Of a DNA stretch of 64,000 bases, positions 21,140 through 33,624 are shown in pieces. Origin of the DNA: Dendrobium chrysotoxum (Eukaryota; Streptophyta; Magnoliopsida; Asparagales; Orchidaceae); NCBI GenBank assembly GCA_019925795.1, contig CM034310.1, forward strand, positions 18,310,764 through 18,374,763. The letters run 5' to 3'. The translations under genes were made by a program, and so were the position numbers. The notes beneath the pieces were generated by a model that was given only the letters and a program-made list of their open reading frames with translations, did not search any database and had not been told where the DNA came from. Within the stretch, counting starts at the first letter, position 1, and each line of letters starts with the position of its first letter.

Positions 21140-21860
21140 CTTTTATAGGAGGGCTTAAAATTTGCCCTAAATCTCAACTAGTCGGCCAAGATCATCCAGG
21201 ACGATCGCTAGATCGTCCTGTACGATCAGTTCAAAATCAGCTGATTCAGCCTAGACGATCTGGCTCTTCTGGACAATCAGTTCAAAAAGTTGTTCATATC
21301 GTCCCGTACGATTTTGCGATCGTCCGAGATAATTAGTGTAAATCGAGGAATATCGTCCAGAAGATAGTTCGGGTCGTCAAGAGCAAACTGTGCTGAACGA
21401 CCAAAAAATAACTTGATCGTCTAGGATGATAAGGGTATCGTCCTGTACGATTAGTTCAAAAAGTGCCAAAATCGTCCTGAGCACAGTTCGGGTCGTACAA
21501 CCGAAATGCACTAGACGATCATGATCGTCCAGGATGATCATGATCGTCTAGGACGATATGATCGTATCAATTAAGTATTAATTGCTTTCCTTAATTACCA
21601 GACTATTTTAGGCATGATTATACTGGATCGTCCAGGATAATACACGTATTGCCCGGGATGATCAGACCAAATATCTTAAAATAAAAACTTGCCTAACTTG
21701 ATCTAACGGCTGAGAGTTTCTGATTTGAGCATATCGTCCCGTACGATCCAAATATCGTCCAGGACGATCTGCTTAATCAGACCCTCTTAACTTGGTCGTC
21801 CTAATTAGGGTTCCTATTTTTACTTGATCATCCAGGATGATGTGACTATCGTCCAGGATG
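21140..21860 (-). promoter_or_regulatory. U3 palindrome array and TATA box of element 2 5' LTR
   Basis: TATAAAAG (21140-21147, minus) lies 43 bp from the first palindrome ATCATCCAGGACGAT (21191-21205). Further copies extend to about 21860, mostly TCGTCC/GGACGA with hybrids TCGTCC/GTACGA. Confidence 0.6.
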
Positions 21861-22139
21861 ATCTGAACAAAAATTTGAACAGAAACTCTAATTCACTCAA
21901 GCTCTCCCCCTGAGTGTGTGTGTGCAAGGTTACTTAGCTAGGGGATCAGTTACATTACAATTGACTCAATAAAAATAAAAACCAATACATTTGACCTGAA
22001 TTACAATACAGACTGACTCGTTCTTGAACTAGCTTACACTTGCAATTGATCCTGCGTACCTGAAAGATTAGGCAGTCAACAAGAACCAGAGATGTTTGCT
22101 ATCATCAAAATTATAGTCCTTGAAACCAAGTTTGTAACA

Positions 22140-22345
22140 ATAGGCAAATGATGATTAGATCTAAAGAATATAATGAAGTGTATGTGAGCAAGCTAAATAA
22201 ATGAGGAGTCAATGGAAGTTAGAGGGAGCTAGTAAATACTGCTACACTAATATTAGCACCAATACAACCTAGAGTTTATAATTTGATTTAGTAGAGTGAC
22301 AGCGATGTACTTGAAGGATCTACTGGTACAATTTTTAATCCTATG
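22140..22345 (+). pseudogene. Continuation of the split gypsy gag, at the gag-protease border
   Basis: Right after the target duplication ATAGG (22140-22144) the translation resumes. Near 22255-22325 it reads PRVYNLI..SDSDVLEGSTGTI, the (A)RVYALT...VVEGTI motif that stands just before the protease in Ty3/gypsy polyproteins. This shows the DNA on both sides of element 2 is one gypsy gene. It contains stops and no protease can be followed further. Confidence 0.6.
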
Positions 22346-22654
22346 CATTTAAATTTGATTGATAATCATTTATATAGCACCCTGAATGATACATATTTTA
22401 ATGACATGCATGAAATTGATTGATTGATTGATTGAATTCATGATTTATTAAAATGAATGGAAGTCAATGATCAGCAACTATTTTTGCTATTTATTTATTT
22501 TGTACTGATTTGATTTTTGAATCAAGGAGACATTGGTACTCTTGAGATTTTAGAAAAGCAACATCGTGACATTGGTACTCTTGAGATTTTAGAAAATAAT
22601 TAATTAAAAATATAAAAATAAAATATTAATTAATATATTTATGTATTTTATTTT
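22346..22654. repeat. AT-rich spacer with a 29-bp direct duplication
   Basis: GACATTGGTACTCTTGAGATT plus eight following bases occurs twice, starting near 22529 and near 22571, with a 12-13-bp gap. A short ATTG run lies at about 22418-22435. There is no coding signal. The start of the element 3 LTR remnant is somewhere near 22650. Confidence 0.45.
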
Positions 22655-22755
22655 AAAATAACTTTTCATTTCTACACAATATATTATTTTATAAAGAAGT
22701 TTTAAAAAAATTACAATTCACCTTGCCCCCCTCTTAGATTGTCATAGCACTTTCA
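22655..22755 (+). repeat. Remnant of 5' LTR of element 3
   Basis: TTTCATTTCTACACAATATATT up to ...CATAGCACTTTCA at 22755 matches the 31075-31130 part of the 3' LTR over its first half. It carries the conserved CAATTCACC...CCCCCCTCTT segment near the end. Confidence 0.7.
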
Positions 22756-22757
22756 AT

Positions 22758-22769
22758 TGGTATCAAAGT
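22758..22769 (+). other. Primer-binding site of element 3
   Basis: TGGTATCAAAGT, 2 bp after the LTR end, differs from the iMet-type site TGGTATCAGAGC at two positions. Confidence 0.75.
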
Positions 22770-22810
22770 AAGGTTCTCACTTTAGTTTGTTTAATCACCT
22801 AAGTAGATCC

Positions 22811-24161
22811 ACATGACACAATTTGGTAATTAAAACATCATGAAATGGTACTATTACCCGACCACCACACTTGATAACATCCCATTTGATTTTTGAAAGT
22901 TAAAATGTCTATCATTTTATAATTTATTTATTTTCCTATGTAGCATATGATTCAAACTATTATTCCTTGCCATATAGAGTTATAAATAGTAGAAAAGTTA
23001 ACATTTTTTTACTAAATGGAGTTTAGAAAATCATGATCTTGTATATTTAAAAATCTAAATCTCTTAATTATTTTTTTCATACACTAAAGCTAGAAGACTG
23101 TATACTTGTGTCTACTTATACCACTAGTAAAGAGATATGGGACAAATTGTGTATTTCCTATCAAGGCATAAGTGAAATTAAGCAATCTTGTATGAATTTA
23201 CTTTTACATGATTATGAACTATGTTGCATGTAACCCAACAAGTCTATCATTAATATGTATACTAGGTTTACTAAAATTATTTCCTACAAAGGCACATTCA
23301 ATTTGATTGCTCGAATATTAAAAGCCAACTAGTAAAAGAAAAGGGTGAAAAAAGCAATTTGAGAAAGGACAGATGAAGGGCTCATAATAATTTTGAGCTA
23401 ATTAGGATTTAGACTTGTTTGAAATAGAAGCTGAATAAGAGGTAACAAAATTATGTCTTATGGAAAAGAAGCATTGGTGATTTTGATATGGATCAAGTAA
23501 TGATCTTACATATGATGAATTACTTTCATTTTCTTAAGAAATGCATGCTAACGATAAAAAGATGAAAAATTAATTTAGTGGCCTAAAACATGATCATACT
23601 ACATTGATAGAAAACACACATATAGGTAGAGAAATTTGCACGATTAAAAAATGAACAGACTGCATTAGAAGAGATTCATTCTAATCTCGAGAAGGAATAA
23701 AAAGATTTGAAAAATAATTCTAAAGAAAAAATAAAAAAGCATAATTACTTAGATATTACAATTAAAGAACTAGAAGATTTGGCCTTAAAATTGGATAATA
23801 GTGAGCATGAGGCATTAGTAGATATAGGAATTCATAAAAGTATAAATAAAATCCTACAAAAAAATTAAGGAATTATGGGCTAATGCATTGAGATCCGCAC
23901 ACACACTACCTAGAAGAGTACCATATGCATTTTCATCATATAAGAATCATCATTGCATAGGTTTACAAATCCAATTCTAGGACAAACGTATTTTTCTTAT
24001 ATCATTTTAGGGTACATTACATGCATATGAACACACACAGAGTCCATTCTAGATCACATTTGTTCTAAAGGCCCAAGGCCTCATTTGTTAAGCATAAAAT
24101 ACATTCATTTTAGCATAAGGTGGGACCCAAACTCACTTGGGTTTCCAAAATTATGACTTGA
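22811..24161 (+). pseudogene. gag: gag of element 3, broken
   Basis: It starts at an ATG near 22811. Pieces of UBN2 gag are readable across frames: NIPFDF near 22876, TSKEIWDKLCISYQGISEIKQ near 23125-23185 and NMYTRFTKII near 23250. The coiled-coil part follows at about 23600-23880, and the end WVSKIMT-TGA is at 24159-24161. It has many stops and indels. Confidence 0.75.
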
Positions 24162-24173
24162 TTGATTTTGTAG

Positions 24174-27100
24174 GTATGTTCTCATAAGGAGTCCAATGAG
24201 AGCTTGTCGTATCTCGATAGTAGATGCTCGAGACATATGATTGGAGATTTGAAAAAGTTCATCTTACTAGAAGCTAGAAGTTGAGACAAAGTAACAGTTG
24301 GAGATAACACTACTAGAAATGTAGTGGGAGTAGGTATAATAGGTAAACCGAATAATTTCTTTTTAATTGAAAATGTTTTGCTTGTGGAAGGCTTGAAGCA
24401 TAATTTATTAAGTATAAGCCAACTTTGTTATATAGGTTTTGACATTAAATTTCTTTCTTCAAAATATTTGTTAGTCTTGAACGGTAAAATTATGTTAGAA
24501 TGATTGAGAATTAATAACTTGTACATGATTGATTTGAATTGAATTGATAAATTTAGTGATGTTTATTTCTTGAAAACAATAACATATAAATCTTTATTGT
24601 AGCAGAGGAGACCATGTCATTCAAGCATGAGGACTCTTAGAAAGATTACATAGTTTGAACTAGTTCAAAGAATTCATAAGCTTGAATTTTTAAAAGAACA
24701 TCTTTGTGATGCATGCCGGCTAAGAAAATAAGTGAAGTCTTCATTCCAATCTATTAAGAATGCGATTACTATTAGGCCATTAGAAGTGCTTCATATGGAT
24801 TTGTTTGGACCTATTAGTATGATGAGCTAGAAGGAAAATCCTTTGGTTTTGTTATAGTAAATGATTATTTTAGGTTTACTTGAGTTAAGTTTCTAGCAAA
24901 TAAAAGTGATTCATTCAAGAAATTTAGAATTTTTAGTTTGGATCCAACAAAAAATAGGTTGTTTAATCTCCATAATTCATCGCAATCATGAAGAAGAATT
25001 TGTGAACAAGAAGTTTGAAGTATTTTGTTAAGAATTTAGTATTAAACATAGGTTTTTAGCCCCTAAAATTGTATAGCAAAATGGTGAAGCTAAAAGGAAA
25101 AATAGGACATTAGTAGAGGCTGCCAGGGTGATGCTTAGTGAGTATAGTCTATCCAAGTACTTCTGGGCAAAAGTAGTGACTTGTACTTGGTATGTTATGA
25201 ATAGAATAAATAGAACGTGTAGGTTGAGTAAAACACCATATGGGTTGCTTAAGGGTAGAAAACCATCTCTATCTCTTCTATATCTTTTTGGGTGTAAATG
25301 GTTTGTGTTAGATAATTGAAAAATATAACTAGGAAAATTTGATGCAAAGGCAGATGAAGCAGAATTTCTAGGATATTTCTCATAAAGGAATGCATATATA
25401 ATATTCAACAAGAGAACCTTAGTTGTTGAGGACTCCACCCCATGCTACATTTGATGAATTTAATAGGATCTTTGAAACAAGAGGAGTTGATAAAGAAGAA
25501 ATGGATATCACCCATAGAATTGAGAATGTTGGATTAGATGGTAGATCCAAAGAAGAATAATTATTATCGAAGGAACGGAGATATGCTAGTAGTCATCCCC
25601 AACACCTCATCATAGGAAACCCTTCCTAAGATATTAAAACTAGACAAAACATTATGAAGGAGGTTTGTCACATTGCATTCATTTTTAGGATAGAGCCTAC
25701 TAACGTAGATGATGTACTAAGGGATGAGTTTTGGATTATAGCAATGCAAGAATAATAGAATTAATTTATTAGAAATGATGTTTGAGAGTTAGTAGTAAGA
25801 TAGTATGATCAAAGTGTAATAGGAACCAAATGAGTTTTTGAGAACAAACTCAATGACTCTAGGTAAGTGGTAAGGAATAGGCTAGATTTGTTGTAATAGG
25901 ATACAATTAATTTGAAGGAATTGATTTCAAGGAGACCTTTGCACTTATGGCTCAATTAGAATCCATTAGAGTCATACTAGAATTTTCTTATTATAGAGGA
26001 TTTAAGCTATATCAAATGGATGATAAGAGTGTGTTCTTAAATGGAGTCATTAAGGAAGATGTATATGTGGAACAGCCACTCGAGTTTGAAAATTCATCCT
26101 TTCCAAGTCATGATTACAAAGTTAGCAAAGTATTATATGGATTAAATTAAGCACCTAGGGTATGGTATGAGAGGTTAAGCAATTTCTTAATATACAATTT
26201 ATTTATTAAAGATAGTATAGACACCATATTATTTATTAAGAAAGCAGGATCAAATATTTTAATTGTTCAAATTTACATTGATGACATATTATTTTGATCC
26301 ACAAGTCAAGATTTATATGAAGAATTCTCTTCTAAAATGAGTTAAGAGTGAAATATGTATGAGAGGAGAATTGACTTATTTTTCAGGGTTCAATTTTAAG
26401 CAATGAAGCGATGGAACCTTCCTTAGCCACAATAAATACATAAAAGAACTATTTAAAAAATTAAAATGAGGGTTATAAGAGCACTAACACACCCATGTGC
26501 CATAATACTTAGAAAATGATCCAATATATCAAATGTATACAGGCATGATAGGACTCCTACTATATCTTACTATTAATAGACCTGATATAATATTCAACAT
26601 ATACTTATGTGCTTGATTTAAAGATGAACCTAATTAGTCACACCTAACTACAGTTAAGAGAATCCTTAAATACCTTATAAAGATACCATACCTAGGAATA
26701 TGGTACCCTAGGGATAGTATGACCTTTGAATTAACTGGATATTTAGATTCAAATGGTGTAGGCTACAAGGTAGATGGGGAAAGAACCTTAAGAGTATGTT
26801 AGTTTATTATTCAATTTGTAATTTCCTGGTCAAGTAGAAAATAAAAAGTAGTAGCTCTATCCACTATAAGGCTAAGTATATTATTGCAAGGAGCTGTGTT
26901 GCCTAAGTCCTCTAGCTAAAGCAACTACTTCTTAATTTTGGACTCCAAGTAGATAATAAACCCATCATATGTAACAACATGAGTGCGACCTGTATCACTA
27001 AGAATTCAATTTAGCACTCTCATGCTAAACACATTGATATAAGACACCACTTTATTAAGGATCATGTGGTAAAGGAAGATGTGAACATATAATTTGTAGA

Positions 27101-27203
27101 TATAGAGAACCAATTGGAAGATATTTTCATCAAACCCATAAATTAATAAATATTTAGTGTATTTAGGACTATATTAGGAATCATCAAAATAAGTGCACAA
27201 TAA
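24174..27203 (+). pseudogene. pol: pol of element 3, broken
   Basis: After the in-frame TAG (24171-24173) the translation shows SYLDSRCSRHMIGDLKKFI, where the protease catalytic DSG reads DSR. Then come GAG-pre-integrase (HLCDACRL-like, near 24700), integrase (about 24790-25330, with VEAARVMLSEYSLSKYFWA), RT ([20 protein letters not shown] near 26015-26075 and YIDD near 26275) and RNase H to TAA 27201-27203. The longest open pieces are only about 60-70 codons. The altered protease triad and many stops mean no function. Confidence 0.82.
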
Positions 27204-27480
27204 ATTGGAGTAGTTGCTCGTTTGTTTTGTGTTATAGTTTATGTGCTTATGTTTTAGTTTATTCGTTTGCATGATTTTCTTATTTAGTAGTGTTTAGTTT
27301 GTGTATTTTGGTTTTATTTATGTCCTTTTTATGTTAGTTATAGTTTATGTGTTTATTTTTTGTTTTAATTTGTTCCCTATGTTGTTTTGGTTTATTTTTT
27401 TTACTATTATTTTTTATGCTTTTTTGTCAAGTAGTGTGTGTTTTATGACTATGTTAGTGTTCTAATCATCACACACAAAA
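27204..27480 (+). other. T-rich spacer after pol of element 3
   Basis: A sequence of repeated TTTTATG/TTTAGTTT words with no ORF, equivalent in place to 2469-2639 of element 1. Confidence 0.5.
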
Positions 27481-27499
27481 AAACCCAAAATTCCCGACA

Positions 27500-27925
27500 T
27501 TTCATTATATGATTACTATCATGTTGTATGATACACATCTAAGCAATGAATCCACCCTTCATTTGAATGAAATGGCTGAGATCACAAACATTATTACAGT
27601 TCATCTTGTATAAAACCCATCTCATACTGTAAAAATATGTGGCATGAAAATAGCTGATACGATCATAAAAATATGTGGCATGAAAAAACCCATCTCATAT
27701 ATCATATAGTATAACACCAATTCAGATTGTATGATCCTTTTAGTCAACGATTGTAAGAGAAACCCTTCAAGATTAATGAAAATATGAATAGTCATATTAT
27801 GTAATCCTCGATCGTATTTGATAATTTAACTGGTCTCCTTACTCTTCCAGATGGGACAATTTAGATTCTTTGGATCAAATAATATAATCTCAATCATATT
27901 GTATGATCTAACAGAGGTTATAATT
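27500..27925 (+). promoter_or_regulatory. Decayed palindrome array and TATA upstream of ORF3 in element 3
   Basis: Degenerate palindromes of the ATCATAC/GTATGAT type are scattered here. The last, ATCATATTGTATGAT, spans 27893-27907. TATAATT follows at 27919-27925 after 11 bp, and the ORF3 ATG is at 28003, 84 bp from the start of the TATA. The layout equals that of element 1 (85 bp) and element 4 (85 bp). Confidence 0.5.
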
Positions 27926-28002
27926 GAAGGGATAAGTTCATTCCAAACCACGAAGCACTTCAACCCGCATTACCTTCTACTTCAAAGTCCCTAGCATTCT
28001 TA

Positions 28003-28935
28003 ATGGTAGGAAAACCTGGCTGATTACTTCTTGGAGGTCCCTCTAGGCCTCGCATAAATGATTAATTCTTGGATAAAGTGGATACTACCACTGATGAAAG
28101 ATATTGGGAAGCTATAATTACTAATTCAAAATTCATCAACCAAGATAACCTTAATTATGAGGTACTAGATCTCTTTGTTGGGACCAGCCTTTAGTTTCTT
28201 CTCACTTTAGCTTTTCCTTATAATAACAAATAATTGCTTGAATTTTTGCAAATTTGATAATTAATATTGAGTGTACATCTCCCTATTCCTTTGTTTGCAG
28301 ATGCCTTATAAAACTTACACATTAAGATTTTACAATCATCTTCTTATAACTGGCACTAAACCTTATGATATCTTAATTGCCATCAACTATAGCTTTACAC
28401 AGGTCAACCTCACCCTTAGAAATAGCCCAATGAACTATCACTAGCCAACCCCTTGTATGCACTTTAGTGTTGAATGCACGTGTTATCCGACATATCCTTC
28501 AATATTCAATTATTCCTAAAGCTGGTGATAGAATAAACATTATAACACTTCTCTCCATTATGATCTAATTCTGCATGACTGACACCAAATTTAATGTTGC
28601 TGATATGTTGATATGATACATTAAAATTTTAACTACCATTAGAAATCCTAGCACCCACTGTAGGAAAAAACATGGCATTAGGACACATCATAGCCGAAAG
28701 ATGCCAAGTATAGCTGAGTTTTCCTGCAACCAAATAGTCACTCCCCCCTGCTACATCAATGGTTCATTCCACCTCCTCTATATTGACTAGCACTGAGGAC
28801 CACAAGATGAGGGGTATCATAATTCAAAGGAGGAAGGGGGAGTACCAACCCTTGCAGTCCAACCACCTCCTATAGACTCGTGTACTGAGTAGTTTTCTCT
28901 ACTTGAGCTAAAATTGGATACACACATTTAGGAGC
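28003..28935 (+). pseudogene. ORF3 of element 3, broken
   Basis: The translation aligns in order with element 1 ORF3: TDERYWEAIITNSKFINQDNLNYEVLDLF (start near 28096), FLLTLAFPYNN, HILQYSIIPKAGDRI near 28490, MTDTKFNVADM near 28570, and a C-terminal LLELKLDTHI near 28910 that matches the coiled-coil part. Several stops and frameshifts break it. It shows that ORF3 is an old, inherited part of this lineage rather than a capture unique to element 1. Confidence 0.7.
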
Positions 28936-29165
28936 CCATGGTACGTTTAGAGTAGCTGTAGTGCCATCAGGAGGAGATGAGACAACAACATAAGAAGGAT
29001 GGGGTTGGTTTCAAGAGAAAATTTCAACCCTTTAGCACTTCTTCCAGCCACCACCAATGCCACTTGATTAGGGACTGTTAGAGTGTTGATTGGTCATTAT
29101 GTTTCATCTTGTTTTACTCTTTAGTTTATTTTTTTGTCTTTCTATAGTATTGTGTATTTTAATTT

Positions 29166-29292
<127 letters not shown>

Positions 29293-29295
29293 GTC

Positions 29296-29306
29296 AAAAG
29301 GGGAGA
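29296..29306 (+). other. Upstream polypurine tract-like motif in element 3
   Basis: AAAAGGGGAGA in the context TGTCAAAAGGGGAGAC, almost the same context as in element 1 (4362-4380), about 200 bp before the 3' LTR. Confidence 0.4.
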
Positions 29307-29501
29307 CTAGTTAGTTGCACTATTTTTCCTTTATTAGTGTAGTGTTTATCATTAGTGTATTTATTATTTGTTTTTATTTTTGCAATATATATGTATATAT
29401 ATATATATTCTTATTGCTCTTCTATTAATAATTAAGAAGGCATATACTAAGGGGTAGCGCCATGCAGGAATAATATTTCCCATCAATAAAAATAGAGAGA
29501 A

Positions 29502-31130
29502 TGTTGAAACCTGGTGAGCCCGACCTAGAGATTTGATGATTACAAATATTATTAGTTTAATCATTTACTATTCTTTACATTATAACTATAGTGTGCTACT
29601 AACATTTTAAGTACATACACAGAGCCAAACTAGAGAAAAAAATTGAAGAAGTGCATCGGCGAGTAAAGTTATAATTTATAATAAAAGAGTTTGTAGTTTT
29701 CTTTAGTCAATTTATATTGGGTGTATGTTGGCAAGGTGAGTAAGCACACCAACTAAAGTGGCGATGAAAAACTAAACACTTAATTCTCTCTGTTAGATAG
29801 TGCTGTATGATCCAAATCATACAGTATGATTAGTTATCTCAAAAATTAAAATAAGTATTTAGATAAATTAATTTAGATCATAAGTAATTGTACTGTATGA
29901 CCTAAGATCGAATAGGATGATAAGCCATTTTGTTAAAGCTTCGCCGTTAAATCTAAGTTATCAAAATTATGCAAATGAAAATTTTGACCTAATCGTATTG
30001 TATGAAAGATTTCGTACTGTACAATTATTTATAAATGTTGCCTAGTTTGAACCATTAACCAAGGAATCAAATCATGATTAAATTTGATTGGCAATTGCAT
30101 TGTACGATTTAATAGAACCTACACTAGACAAACCTTGGTTCATCATAGATCATCCCTTATATAATTTAGTAGATCGTAACTTATGATTTAATATCGTATA
30201 ATCTGATCTAATGGAACCTAGAAATGAGTATTTAACTAATCGCACAGTATGAATATAGGTTTGTACTGTACGATCAGATTATTAAAATTAAAAATTAGGG
30301 TTTCATTATAATAGCCAAACTTAATTCTTTTTGTAGGAGTTTTTAAGAGTCTCAATGTGGTTTTTTCTGTGAGAGATCCTTGGGGAGAGAATGTGAGTCT
30401 ATTCTTCGGGAAAAAGCTTGAGCAAATTCTTGAGAGTAAGGGTGAGTTTGAGAGAACCTTAAGGGAATTTAAGTATTATGTGAGAGGATTCACATGTAGT
30501 CTTGTCAACATCCATTGTCCTTCAAAGTCTGTGTCAAGTATTTTTGAAAGGGTTTCCACAAAAGTCTTGAGTGAAGACTTGGTGCTAGTCGAGAAAGCTA
30601 GGGGAGTGACATCTCCGTTGTTGCTAACAGTAGAAGGAGGGAGCATCATCTCTGCCATTGCGAGGAGCAGAAGGAGGGAATGAAATCTTCATCGTTGCGA
30701 GGAATAGGAGAGAGCAGCATCTCCGTCGTGTTGGTAGGTAGAAGGAGGGAGATTTTTTGGGGATAGAAAAGCCGTGTAAAGGTCATCTCCACCTAGTAAG
30801 GGAGAAGGGTTTCTCTGCCTGGCTGAGTGCTGAAGAAGTTATCTAAATAATGAAATTTTTAATAAGGTCCTTAGGGAGTGGACATATGTGTAGTGACTAA
30901 ATCACTATAAATATTGTTGGTTTACATTTACTACTTATCCTGCACTTTTACTTTCTTTTTTTTTAGTTACATTGCATACTTATGTGATAATTTTGGTTGT
31001 TGAATTTTTTATTGAGCTCTTGCATAAAATATAAACAAAAAGTAATTATGTTTTAAGTTTTTTTTTTTTGTTAAATAGCTTTTCACTTCCATGCAACATA
31101 TTATTTATAAAAAAAAAGTTTTAAGAAATT
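29502..31130 (+). repeat. 3' LTR of element 3, 3'-truncated
   Basis: It starts TGTTGAAACCTGG after a degenerate polypurine tract (AAAAATAGAGAGAA). The palindrome array spans about 29810-30274 and the TATA-like TATAATAG is at 30307-30314. A run of GA-rich repeated units (30600-30830) with TTGC-GAGGA-GCAG-type inverted repeats follows, then the conserved GGGAGTGGACATA block near 30870. The match to the 5' LTR ends near 31130; the terminal C-tract and TTCA end are missing. Confidence 0.75.
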
Positions 31131-31559
31131 TTGTGGATATTACACACAAATGATAGGTAACACAATTTGATGTTTCTAATACTTTTCTTTATGGCAGCCT
31201 TGAAGAAGCAATTTAAATGTATCAACATCCTAGTTTTCATGATCTGCAACATCCCACATATTTTTTCTTCTTAAGAAAGTCATTTATGACCACAAATAAG
31301 CTACGAGATAGTGATTTACTACTTTCTAGAATCACCCACAAAATCTTGATAAATTAAAATAGTATTTAACAGAATATGCTTCCATTTTTCAATTGATTCC
31401 GAGCCGCCAGTCTTAGCTGATTCTTAGCACATGCTACTGGTAGTCAACTAGCATGCGAGGCACGGCTCTTTTGATTCAAGAACGATAGGTTCCCTTAATC
31501 CAATATTTATTGCAAAACAGCAGACAGCATCAAGTAGACACGTGTCAATGTTTTTGTCT
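31131..31559. other. Noncoding sequence, nothing recognised
   Basis: I find no ORF, LTR or terminal repeat. It borders the element 3 LTR break on one side and the MITE target duplication on the other. Confidence 0.4.
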
Positions 31560-32238
31560 GTGGTGATGGAAAAATTATTAGGTGCGGACACCGGACGTAG
31601 CTCTACGTCCGGACTCCACTAGAATAGCGCCACGTAGCGGCCCGAAGACCCGGCGACCCGTTTCGCCGAGAAGTTCAAATGATGCACGTGCGGTATTACT
31701 GAAGAATTACTCCGGTATTACTCGGTATTACCAAAGAATTACTCGGTATTACATATGAATTACCTAGGTATTACTCGGTATTACCTAGGAATTACTAGGT
31801 ATTACCGAAGAATTACTCGGTATTACCTAGGTATTACTCGGTATTACCTAGGTATTACTCGGTATTACCTAGGAATTACTCAGTACCTAGGTATTACTCG
31901 GTATTACCTAGGTATTACTCGGTATTACCTAGGTATTACTCGGTATTACCTAGGTATTACTCGGTATTACCTAGGAATTACTCAGTATTACCAAAAATTA
32001 CTCGGTATTACCAAAAATTACTCAGTATTACTTGGTATTACCGAAAAAATACTCAGTATTACCTAGGAATTAGTCAAAAAAGGGCATGTTTTTTTAATTT
32101 TTCGCGTCCAATCCGGGTCGGGTCGTCGGGCCAAGCGGAAGTTGTCATAACACGTGCTAAATACGTGGCGCCGTTCTAGTGGAGTCCGGACGTAGAGCTA
32201 CGTCCGGTGTCCGCACCTAATAATTTTTCGTGGTGATG
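31560..32238. mobile_element. MULE-type MITE (661 bp) with 9-bp target duplication
   Basis: The ends at 31569 and 32229 form perfect 56-bp terminal inverted repeats (GAAAAATTATTAGGTGCGG...CACTAGAA), extending imperfectly to about 68 bp. They are flanked by the 9-bp direct repeat GTGGTGATG at 31560-31568 and 32230-32238. Long inverted repeats beginning with G and a 9-bp duplication indicate the Mutator superfamily. Perfect repeats and duplications point to a recent insertion. Inside each terminal repeat lies a secondary palindrome CCGGACGTAG-CT-CTACGTCCGG. There is no transposase gene, so it is non-autonomous. Confidence 0.85.
31690..32080 (+). repeat. 21-bp minisatellite inside the MITE
   Basis: The unit is TATTACTCGG plus TATTACCTAGG (21 bp), repeated with small variants. 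Its 7-codon period yields an apparent ORF of repeated LGITRYY, which is not a gene. Confidence 0.9.
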
Positions 32239-32540
32239 GCTGCCTGCGTAATGTATACTTTTGAATCACTCCATTACTTATTTTATAAAGTGCTGGAAAA
32301 AAATAAGTTACTCGTAATTTAAAAAGAAAACTGAATATAACTAATTGAAAAAACAAAATACATACATGCCAAAAAATTGTTACATATTAATATATTTTAT
32401 ATCTAAATTTTTATAATTACTTTTTTTGCTCGTTATTAAAAAGAAAACTGAATATGACTAATTAAAAAAAATTACACACATATCAAAAAAAATTGTTAAA
32501 TATTAATTTTTATAATTAGTTATAAAGCATTTAAATATTT

Positions 32541-32617
<77 letters not shown>

Positions 32618-33128
32618 CCAAGGGAATAATCTGGGAAAGCTCAGGGTAAGCATTTACTCATCTTGAAATTTTTTCTTACAAAAATAAATATTTTAACTAT
32701 TTTGTCAACATTCAACAAATAGAGTTACCGAAATTCTAAGAAAAGAAATTCGTTCTTTCATTTTATATATATAATTATGTATTTCATAATTTTATTTTGT
32801 TCATCTTAAAAAAGGAGGCTGATTCGACTTTTTTATATCTCATAAAAATACGGGGATAAACCAATGAGAATGTTGAAGAAAAGCATGAAACTGCCTTTTT
32901 GGATAAAGGAATGTGGGAATATATATATATGCTTTAATTTTGTCATAAAGATAATGATTTGAAATTTTATGAAAAAAATAATATTTAATCATATTTTATA
33001 AACAATGACAACTTATACTGAAAAAGACCAAATTGTTCTAAAATTTTGAAAAGCTTATTTGGATTTACTAGAATCATATTTGAGTTTGTCCTTATTGAAT
33101 TGCATGTTGCATGATAATTTAAGAGTAA

Positions 33129-33179
<51 letters not shown>

Positions 33180-33528
33180 CAGAAAATTTTCAATTTAAGA
33201 TGAAGAAATTAGGAAAGAAGTATGATCGATACTTTGCTCTGCAAAGACATGCTCGTGGAGCTTGGAAGCAAAAAAATGGCAAATTCATGTTCAATATATA
33301 GCAAGTTCAATTATGGCTTTTGGATTATTAAAGATAAAAATATAATCTTTGATCCTAACATGAAGCTAAATATTATAATGCATATGTTAAGGGAGACTAC
33401 GACATTGATTTGTCCAATGAGGAAGTATGGTGATGTCATAAGCAAGTTATATAAGAAGGTCCCCTAAAGCATTCTTTTTAAAAATTATTATATTTTATTG
33501 TCATACTATTAAAAAAATCTACGGATAC

Positions 33529-33624
<96 letters not shown>

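Larger units (their letters stand above)
12476..22139 (-). mobile_element. Ty1/copia Sirevirus-like retrotransposon, element 2, complete with both LTRs
   Basis: A 9.66-kb element on the minus strand: 5' LTR 20415-22139, primer site 20401-20412, gag, protease-integrase-RT-RNase H, a 1.3-kb noncoding region without ORF3, polypurine tract 14156-14170 and 3' LTR 12476-14155. The LTRs differ by a mid-single-digit percentage by eye, so the insertion is moderately old. gag has one nonsense codon. pol has several nonsense codons and one frameshift. It interrupts a gypsy gag gene whose parts lie on both sides. Confidence 0.9.
20415..22139 (-). repeat. 5' LTR of element 2 (1.73 kb)
   Basis: In element sense it starts TGTTACAAACTTGG and ends ...CGAATATTCA, 2 bp before the primer site. 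It is collinear with 12476-14155. Differences include a short duplication of a GATCATGATCGTC-type palindrome near 21510-21560 and an extra palindrome near 21630-21650. Confidence 0.9.

Noticed and set aside
31755..32066. 103-codon ORF with repeated LGITRYY
   Set aside because: It is created by the 21-bp minisatellite of the MITE, whose period is a multiple of three.
33222..33467. 81-codon ORF as a host gene
   Set aside because: No recognisable domain. It lies between AT microsatellites next to a MULE remnant, and codon use is AT-driven.
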